Origin: Catenaria anguillulae PL171 | Taxonomy: Eukaryota > Blastocladiomycota > Blastocladiomycetes > Blastocladiales > Catenariaceae | Length of the DNA: 26,402 nt | NCBI GenBank assembly: GCA_002102555.1 | Contig: MCFL01000321.1 | Location: forward strand, 1-26,402 | Reading direction: 5' to 3' | Shown: in pieces, positions 19,141 through 26,402 of the stretch | Position numbering within the stretch: position 1 is the stretch's first letter | Layout of the letters: the number at the start of each line of letters is the position of its first letter | Notes under the pieces: model-generated | Told to the model about the DNA's origin: nothing | Seen by the model: only the letters and a program-made list of their open reading frames with translations | Databases searched by the model: none | Translations under genes and position numbers: made by a program

Positions 19141-21397
19141 TCATTGTGCCGCGACGACATTGCCGTTGCCAATACGTTTAAACTTGACTGCCATCCGGGC
19201 ACTCACCTTGCCACCGGCCTTTGCCTTTTTCATGAGCGCCGTCGCAACACTTGCCCCAAACCGATGATGCTCGCCCTCCAAGGTGGTATTGAATGTCTTG
19301 CGCACCATTGGATCGGGCTGTCCGTACGCATTGGGTGCCGGATGGAGATGCCTTGGCTCGGGCAACCTGGGCTGCCGGCTCAAAAACACGGCGACTGCCG
19401 GATGCGCGGCCGTATGGCGCGGTGGGACGATGGGATCGTAGTCACCCGGGCCAGGTCCCTCCGCTGGCTGAGCAAATGCGCCGCGGTCGTCATTGCTGGC
19501 TTGCCCGTCGTTTGTCATGCGCGCGGGTGCAGTCTGCGGCTTGACGTGCCGGATCTTGCGCTGTGTCAGGGCACTGTAGGCGCTCGACACATTGTATGCG
19601 CCCGGCGGCGGCCCGGATTTCGTTGCAGTCGACTCGACTTCCTTGAACCGCTTTTGCTGTGTGCCGAATGCGGCTTGTTCTGCAGATTGCGTGCGCCGGT
19701 ACTTGTGCACGGGCCCAACATGGCGCTTGGCGGACTTGCCGCCCTTGGCCGACCCATGGTGGCCATGCGTGTCGGGCGGATCGTAGCTTGCCGGGCCAGG
19801 CATGCGTTGCTTTGGCGCCAGCGATCGATCGCTTTCCGCAAACCGCGAAGTGGCCGTGCCAAAGGGCGCAGCCGTCATGATGCGCGTACCTTGCGGTTTG
19901 CGCACGAGGCTTTGCATAATGGAGTAGTTGCCTGGGCCGGGGGTTGCGGCCCCGCGGGAGCCGGAGGCGGCTGGCGCTGACAGATTGCGTGGAGCGGAAG
20001 AGTTGAATGGTTTGACGCCGACGTGCAGCGGCTTACGGGATTTGGTGGCCTCGGCTACGTCGTAGGCACCGGGACCAGGTATTGTTTCGGTTTGAGTTGC
20101 ATGAGTGGCGATGGAGAATGGGTCGGCGGTTGGCGAGATGCCCGAGTATTTTGCCTTGGCTGCGTGGGAATAGGTGAAGGGAGCGTCAGTCCTGAGACGC
20201 GACGGAACGGAAACGATGAGGACCAGTCGCGTACACAGAATTGCGCCCTTTTTCAGATGATTTGCAGATTCGAGGGCTGGGTTATAGCTGCCGGGTCCTG
20301 GTACATCCTGTTCAATCAAACCAAGTGACGGTTAGCGTCTCTCGACTCTGAAGAAGAACAAGAGCGGGAGTGGACCGACATGTCGTTGAGCTTCACGAAC
20401 GACAAACTCGCCAAACCGAATGCACGGAGGCTCGTGAATCACTTGCGGTTCCGGCTTCTTGTCCTTGAATGCCTGCCAGGCAGTTGCAACATTGTAGTTT
20501 CCGGGTCCTGGCGTGCTTGCCTCCTTCCACAGTTGCCGTTTGGTGGTTGATTTGGCAAAGGCTGTGCCAGCGTTTTCTCTCACAAAATCACCATGTGACG
20601 GTAGGTGCGCGGCTTTCTGTAATTAATCGGGTAAGTGTGAATTTTCATCCTAAAAAAGTGGATTCGAGTCCATTGCAACATGCATTTGATTCCTCAGGAA
20701 CTCGGCGGAGAACCAGCTCGCCATCTGCACAAAAAGCGTCACGTCATGACTGTGTTGAGCTTGTCAACTAAAGGAAATGTTGAGCGTACTCGGCCCTTCA
20801 TCGTAACCTGCCGTCTGACTGGCATATGGAATCGATGGCGGCACAAACTTGCGCTTCCACTGAATGTGCGACGAAGTCCGCTGCGATTGCTTGACCAACT
20901 GGCGCATAGCTTGTGCCATGTCATTGTGAGCGACCAAGTCATACTGCCCTGGTCCTGGCGCTGTGACGGCCGGCTCGGCAAACCGAGGAGTCTGTTTCAC
21001 AACATCATGCCATCAAATGACAATCATCCACTGTACACGGACTTGTTTAAAGGTACCTTGGAAGCGCCAAATGGGACAGCCTTTGCAGTTGCCGCAGGCA
21101 CTGTGGAAATGAGGTCGGCATTGTCATAGGTGCCAGGAGCTGGCCCAGATTTGCGAGCTATTTCGTCAAAGTAGCTCACGCGCGGAGTGACACTGGTAAA
21201 TGGCGTGACGCTATTGTATAGACCTCCATGTGTGTGAGTGAGTGACCTCGTCTTGTGCAGCGTGAAATGTCCAATACATACGCATTTTGATGGCGCTGCA
21301 AGTCTTGAGGCAGGTCGCTCTTGTAGTAGCCTGGACCAATGTGTGGACTCGTCGTGAGGACGGGCTCACTGAACTTGCGAGGGGTGCGTGAATACAT
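19141..21397 (-). CDS. STPG2: sperm-tail PG-rich repeat protein 2 (flagellar SHIPPO protein)
   Basis: A SHIPPO/PG-rich repeat protein expected to bind axonemal microtubules, which fits a fungus with flagellated zoospores. The start is the ATG at 21397-21395: MYSRTPRKFSEP followed by HIGPGYY matches the STPG2 N-terminus (MYDRAPR...HVGPGSY). Repeats include SGPAPGTYDNADL, TAPGPGQYDLV, STPGPGNYNVA, DVPGPGSYNPALE, IPGPGAYDVAEA, TPGPGNYSIM, MPGPASYDPP, PPPGAYNVSS and GPGPGDYDPIV. Exons on the minus strand: 21397-21282, 21210-21057, 20991-20790, a 23-nt exon 20724-20702, 20616 to about 20401, and 20307-19141. The introns are 65-93 nt. The microexon completes GYDEGPNGELVLRR, a conserved STPG2 block. 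The last donor (near 20400) is uncertain because the best-looking site, GTGAAG, is out of phase. The product is about 625 residues. Confidence 0.85.
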
Positions 21398-22288
21398 GGA
21401 GTGCAAAGGTCTGAGTCATGAGCCGCGACTTGGTGTCTTACTGCTTAAACTGACATTGTAGGTAGTTCAGTCTACTTTGAAGATTGCCTGCTTCCTTTCC
21501 AAACTACAGGCCGCCTCTACTCAGACAGCATGACCCCTCGAAAAGAAATGCAAACAAATCGTTGCCCACGCGTGCTTGAGTGCGAACATGAATGCATTCG
21601 GGCTCCAACGTGCTTCGGATGCTTTTTTCTCACAGCCAGTCGTAGAAATGGTGAATGTGGAGCAGCCAAAAGAACTACATTATACTTGACGCAAAGATCA
21701 TGCCATCAGACCGTGTATGTCTTTCGGCCTTTCATGCGTCACCTGAACCGTGAGTACCGGTATCGTCTGACAGACATCATTTCACACCACGTCGGTAGCG
21801 AAACCTTTTGACCAAGCACTTTGGCGGGGGCGAGTCGCCACAGACATGGAAGTCCTCCAAGCTTCCGTACACACGGCTACCGTCAAATGAATCTGAAAAC
21901 AACCAACATGATGACGACTGCGATGCTGACGGGTTTCCAACAAATCTACCACCGCCGCCACTCATTCGCGGAGCGGCAGGGTCATCTGCCAAGATAAGTG
22001 GGAAGCAGCCCGGCCCCCGATCCTCTCCTGTGATGGCAAGTGCGGGAACACGGTCACGACAAGCGTCCACGGATGCGCTTCCGCCCAGCCCAATTCGGCG
22101 TAATGGTGCTGCCATGTTTGAAAGCTCGCGTCCAGTCAGTGGCCCACCCGCCGTTGCCGCCACGGACCGCATGTCATCTCGCGACGTCAGCACCACCTCT
22201 CCCACCTCGTCCACCTTTTACGACGGCCACTCCCACAACGCAGTTGCTATCCAACGGTCATGAATCGTTGCCTGGTGGATACGGCACA
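21398..22288. other. divergent region between STPG2 and the R-SNARE gene
   Basis: Contains the STPG2 promoter and, on the + strand, a Ser/Pro-rich open frame from about 21808 to 22263 with no domain. This frame may be the N-terminal part of the SNARE gene: a GTCAGT donor at 22135 and a CAG acceptor at 22241-22243 would join it in frame (phase 0, 109 nt intron). Whether it is translated cannot be decided from sequence alone. Confidence 0.4.
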
Positions 22289-22664
22289 ATGTCCGAGGCG
22301 CAACGCTCACGTGTCCGATCCATCCAACGAGACTTGGATGAGACTGCCGAAATCGCCCATGACACGATTGCCAACATGCTCGAGCGTGGAGAGGCGCTGC
22401 GGGATATTGAGAAGCGTGCAGTGACGCTGTTGGTTTCCGGTGAAGTTTTCCAGGTGGGAATGCATTCCTTGCCCACCTATTTCTCATGCACAAACGGAAA
22501 CTGACAACCATTCATGTCTGTGTTCCCAGAGGAGCTCTCAAAATCACACGCGGGAACGGCAGACCTCGCTTCGTTGGCAGCGGTCGCTTTTCGGCTGTGC
22601 ATTGTGCTGTGTACTGTTTGTCATTGTGTGTTTTTTGTTCTGGCTTCGGAGGCAGCCATTTTAG
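22289..22664 (+). CDS. R-SNARE, synaptobrevin/VAMP-like
   Basis: A tail-anchored vesicle SNARE that pairs with Q-SNAREs in membrane fusion. Exons are 22289-22453 and 22530-22664, with an intron of 76 nt (donor GTGGGA, acceptor CCCAG, phase 0). The 99-residue product begins MSEAQRSRVRSIQRDLDETA. The SNARE motif from about 10 to 70 aligns without gaps to VAMP2 through DETAEIAHDTIANMLERGEA, with the zero-layer Arg at 33. The motif ends near RWQRS, where VAMPs have YWWK. A single hydrophobic anchor, about 75-94 (LFGCALCCVLFVIVCFLFWL), is followed by RRQPF. There is no longin domain. If an upstream exon is used (see the 21398-22288 entry), the N-terminus would start further left, for example at the ATG at 22033, and be Ser/Pro-rich. 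Confidence 0.75.
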
Positions 22665-23504
22665 TCTGATTGTATACCGTCCTCGTGAACGGGCAAAGGA
22701 AAGCACCTGCTGACGGTCGCTTCGACTGTGTTTTCATGCCTCATGATCAGCTGAATACAATCGCAAAGACTGCGGATGCCTGCGACTTTCCATATCAAAC
22801 CAGCGTCCTGTATGCGGTGGAGCGGGCATATTGATTGCAGCGAGCGGCGAATGTGAAGTCGTGATGGACGTACATGTCAGAATCCCAACATTCCCAATGG
22901 CTGACGACACGCAATCAGTCGAGGGATCGAGCGCTAAGATATACATATGTATCGTGCAAGACTTGGTGGCTACCTACTTGAGGTTTTTGCCAAGAATCAT
23001 TGCTGAAACAGACAGGCTTGGGATTAGAACAAGTGTTGGGGATGTCGTTGGTGGCAGGCACACTCGTGAAAAAAGTTGGAAAAGCACTGTTTCCCTCGAC
23101 CAGCCTGGGCCGCCGGTTCGCAGCTCGCACATCAATCCAAAACTCAAGACGACAAGCTTGATTCATGCAGCAGTTGGGCTGTGGCGTCAATTGGATGGGT
23201 GCTGTGGGCGAGACATGGTTGGGGCAACGGCTTGAACCAGGGCGCAGCGCGACGAAAGCCCGCCAACAAAATCACGCCCGGCGGCGCGGGTTACGGCTGC
23301 TCGAGTTGTGTTGCGGTGTCTGGGTCCAGGGCCTTATGAAATATGAATGCATGGGTATGAAATGCGCAAGGCTCAGACATCGTATTTGGGCACCACGACA
23401 GCGGCCAATCGTTTGCCTTGAAGCAGGCAGGAGCGCAGCAAAGAATCCACTTGCGATCGGCTCACTCGTGATTGGCGCACGCGAGACGGACGACCTTCGC
23501 TCGA

Positions 23505-23523
23505 GGCAGGCAGGCAGGCAGGG
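23505..23523. repeat. GGCA tetranucleotide microsatellite
   Basis: About five uninterrupted GGCA units, the last one partial. Non-coding, about 550 nt upstream of the transcription factor start. Confidence 0.8.
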
Positions 23524-23860
23524 GAACGGCCGCAATCCTAAATGCACATCATTGGCATGTAACCGGCAATTCGAAACAACGATCTCGCTTGACGCACTCG
23601 CCGCACTGATTCGCCCAGGGTTCCGCCGCTCCTCTACATTGCCCTATTCGCCGTTATTGCGCTCGGACGGTATCAGTCAAGTTTGCCCTTCAAGTCTTCT
23701 GACCACCCGCCGCCGCTCGACGTCAACAGCACGTCGCCAATTGCCAACCCACGAGTGTGCTGCTCCGCGCCGCTCTCCAGTCCCCAGTCTCCAGTCTCCG
23801 CTTGTCGACACTTTTTCTCACCGACGGAATCATTTTTTTTCCTCCCGCGGGACGACCATC

Positions 23861-23880
23861 ATTCATTCATTCATTCATTC
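23861..23880. repeat. ATTC tetranucleotide microsatellite
   Basis: Five exact ATTC units in the probable 5' leader or promoter, about 194 nt before the transcription factor start codon. Confidence 0.85.
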
Positions 23881-24073
23881 GGTTTGCTGCGTGCGGCTTC
23901 AGCTTCGGATTCACCACCAAAACGTCGAATTTGCCATTCGACATCCTGCCTGCGTGTGCTGGGTACCTGGTGTTTCTTGCACGCAGTGATTCGCAAATCG
24001 CCGAACCTTGTTGCTCCGACCATCGACGCACACCGTCCGTCAAAACCACTTGCTGCTCACCAGCTTGTCCAAT

Positions 24074-26402
24074 ATGTCTGACGTTGGCAACCCGGAATCC
24101 ATCCTGTCGCCAAGCGCGCTTGGATTGCGTCGCACACCTTCCGAGGATCCAATGGACACTGCGGAATCTGGCCCGGCCAATACCAACGATTCTACAACCC
24201 CCACTCCTTCAGCCGTCAACAATGACGACCCCGCACCGTTGCACGCAGATAATGCCGACCCATCGGCCATGTCCCCACAGGCATCGTCCATTTCCCTGAC
24301 AGGCTCGGATTCTGCGCTCAACACCAGCCAAAACCAGAGCGCGACAGATCTCGCCAACCATGACGACGATACGCGGATGGCCAAGGCATGCGTTTCCTGC
24401 CAGCGGCGCAAGAAGCGGTGCGATGGCAACAAGCCTTGCTCTCGGTAAGAAAAGTCTTGCTCTTGGCTGGCCTTGTTCGCTTCTTTCCTAGAGCTGTCTC
24501 TGACGTTTTGCATCCAACGAGTGTAGGTGCGTCACGTTCAACGAGCAATGCGAGTATCAGCCTGAAAAGAAGCGCGGTCCGAAAAAGAAGCCGCCATCCG
24601 AAAATGGCGAAGCTGCCGCCTCTTCGTCATCTTCTACGGCAACGGGAGCAGCTGGCGAGTCGGGCCCATCCAAGTCCAAACCGTCGTCACGAAAACGCGT
24701 CCGCAAGGCCAAAGACAATGGCGAAGACCTCGACAACGATGCCGACCGTTCCGCATCTGGATCCATTGTGATTGAGGCACGACTTACCAACCTCGGTCGG
24801 CGGGGCACTCCTCCCCCCGATGCGTCGCCCACGTCGCCTTCCACGAAATCCGCGACCCCACCTGTTGCGCCTGTTGGACCCGCACCTCGGCCATACAAGT
24901 TTCCCGGCCAGGACATTCTCAACTCTGAAGTCCGCGTCACCGATGCACCCCCAGCATCATCTGCAGCTGCTGCGCAGATCGTCGACCTCGCCCACATGCC
25001 ATCATCACATCTCGAAGTCCACATTAATACCTTCTTTGCTCATTTTTACCCACTCATTCCCGTCTTTACGGAGGCCGAGTTTCGCGCCGACCTGGCTGCC
25101 GGCCGCGTCCCACCGTACATGCTGTACTCGCTCTGCGCCGTCACGTCGCTCTTTTTGATGGTCCCGATTGGAAATAATGGCCGGCCGGGTGTGACCAATG
25201 CGATCGCTGCTTCGCAATTGACCGTCAAGCGCGCAGATCCACCTGTAGTAGCCCTCCAGCACCCGACCTTTCCTTGAACGTCTCTACGTCTGGACCGATG
25301 CTGGCCGATCTCATGAATGCGCCGAAACCCGACAAACTCGCAGAGCGTGCGCACGCCATGATCATGCCCTTGTTTACGAGCGCGCAGGTGTTGGGTGTAC
25401 ACGAGTGCATGTCGCTAGCATTGCTGGCCATGTTTTATTGTACATTTCTGTTCGGCATTGCCCCTTGTTTCTCAGGCCCAAGGCTCACCTCTACTCGCTC
25501 TTGACAGATTTCGCAACCAAATGGGAGCCGGGTACATGATGGGCGCCCAGGCTGCACAAGCGCTTACATCGCTCATGAACCGCCACGACTTCAATAACCA
25601 TCGCATCAGCCAACCGACACCATACTCTGAGGAAATCATTTCGCGGCTCTTTTGGACCGGGGTATACGATCGACCCGACTTGCCGCGTCCTCAACACCTC
25701 CGGTCCAGTCTGGCATCCCCTCAACTGTCGCTCGAAGCCATTGACGAGCTCCCACGCATGCCGCAATTCCTCGACCACGATCACAACACGGCCATCAAGG
25801 CCGCGGTTGCCATACGGGCTACATTGCTCCATCAACTCTTGTGCCGCATTGAAGTATGGATCCGCGACGAATGGGCGTCGGCAGCAGCGGCTGGCTCGCA
25901 CGCGGGCCAGAGGATCCGCTCGGGATTGCGACCCCATTACCCGTCAACGGCGTCAGTTCCATGGGCGATACGCTCACGTCGGCTTCACCGCGCAGCGCGC
26001 ACGTGGCGGCGCCAAGGCCATTGGCCCGCACGCATTGAGTTGCGGACCCCGAATGGGCGGCCATGTGGTGTTCCGCATCAGTCGCGAGGCCGCGTGCTGG
26101 TGGTTGTTTGGCAATTGGGTATTTCACAATGCGGCCATGTACGTGGAAACGTGCCGCGCGAGCGGTGGCATATGGTCAGGGTTGTGACTGCTGTGGCGCC
26201 CGTACACTCTGCGCCGCCCGTGTCGTGGATTTTGCGCGTCGTCGCCGAGTTTGCCTTGTCGCTGGTGACGGACGGGCACATTGCGCCGGCGCCCGTTGTA
26301 CCTGTTCCCGCAATGACGAGGGAGCCAACTGATGTGAATGGTGGTAATTGTATGCTCCAATACCCGGCATTGGATGCCGTGATCACTTGGTTTGAATCGT
26401 AC
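24074..26402 (+). CDS. Zn2Cys6 fungal transcription factor, partial at 3' end
   Basis: A nuclear DNA-binding regulator of the GAL4 type. Exon 1 24074-24444 (MSDVGNPESILSP...) runs into exon 2 at 24527 across an 82-nt intron (donor GTAAGA, acceptor TGTAG) placed inside the zinc cluster. The spliced cluster is CVSCQRRKKRCDGNKPCSRC followed by VTFNEQC, spacing C2-C6-C5-C2-C6-C, with Cys at 106, 109, 116, 122, 125 and 132. A basic linker follows (KKRGPKKK, RKRVRKAK). The Fungal_trans-type middle homology region starts at HLEVHINTFFAHFYPLIPVF. A second intron, 25189-25259 (donor GTGTGA, 71 nt, phase 1), restores the frame into PDLSLNVSTSGPMLADLMN. Another intron lies around 25440-25507 with uncertain donor. 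After about 25860 the coding frame is unclear. The gene runs off the window. Targets unknown. Confidence 0.82.

Larger units (their letters stand above)
22665..24073. other. intergenic / 5' region of the transcription factor gene
   Basis: About 1.4 kb with no recognisable protein or RNA gene. Open frames here, including one of 274 codons from 23165, lack any family motif, are Arg/Ser-rich and read through simple repeats, so I treat them as chance. The right half probably holds the promoter and leader of the Zn2Cys6 gene. Confidence 0.55.

Noticed and set aside
20655-20680. tRNA-like T arm (TGGATTCGAGTCCA)
   Set aside because: No A box, anticodon arm or acceptor pairing could be found around it, and it lies in an STPG2 intron.
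23165-23989. 274-codon open frame as a gene
   Set aside because: No domain, Arg/Ser-rich, reads through two microsatellites, and overlaps other open frames on both strands.
25189-25277. Stop codon at 25275-25277 ending the transcription factor
   Set aside because: A 71-nt intron (25189-25259) of correct phase moves the frame past this stop and continues the middle homology region.

Overview
The window looks like nuclear DNA of a zoosporic (flagellated) fungus, most likely Blastocladiomycota (Allomyces/Catenaria-like), less likely another chytrid lineage. The evidence is moderately GC-rich DNA, genes split by mostly 60-90 nt introns, a fungal Zn2Cys6 transcription factor, fungal-type ribosomal proteins, a flagellar STPG2 protein, and a degenerate ankyrin-like protein with the 'GHLxVLDWxWxxS' repeats that I associate with Blastocladiomycota. 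The lineage call is inference from protein similarity recalled from memory. I see no mobile element, CRISPR array or viral remnant.

Layout. 1-1685: no recognisable gene, with short repeats and a TATA box. 1686-3506 (+): fungal MFS transporter. 3979-4861 (-): enoyl-CoA hydratase/isomerase. 5160-6471 (-): damaged ankyrin-like gene. 6693-7465 (+): SLX9-type ribosome biogenesis factor. 7821-9639 (+): plant/protist-type (peroxisomal-type) citrate synthase. 10698-13202 (-): CCR4-type deadenylase. 14060-15024 (+): RPL21. 15735-16832 (+): RPS9. 17214-17286 (+): tRNA-Lys(TTT). 17531-18957 (+): PEX12. 19141-21397 (-): STPG2. 22289-22664 (+): R-SNARE (synaptobrevin-like). 24074-26402 (+): Zn2Cys6 transcription factor running off the right end.

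Themes. Three genes point to peroxisomes: PEX12, the citrate synthase (C-terminus -PKL) and the enoyl-CoA isomerase (C-terminus -PRM). Three protein genes serve ribosomes (SLX9, RPL21, RPS9) and sit near a tRNA gene. This is probably an ordinary housekeeping neighbourhood rather than a cluster with one function. Splicing was reconstructed by matching donor/acceptor sites, phase and family homology. Most genes then read cleanly. The exceptions are the MFS gene (four apparent missing bases), the citrate synthase (one extra base), the ankyrin-like gene (several breaks) and the 3' part of the transcription factor, which suggests either residual homopolymer errors in the assembly or decay.

I found no clearly new biological system. 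The most interesting items are a citrate synthase with an alternative spliced N-terminus and a doubled N-terminal motif, a CCR4 enzyme with no visible leucine-rich repeats and a roughly 170-residue insertion in its catalytic domain, a shared CACGTGA element upstream of both ribosomal protein genes, and a 23-nt microexon in STPG2.
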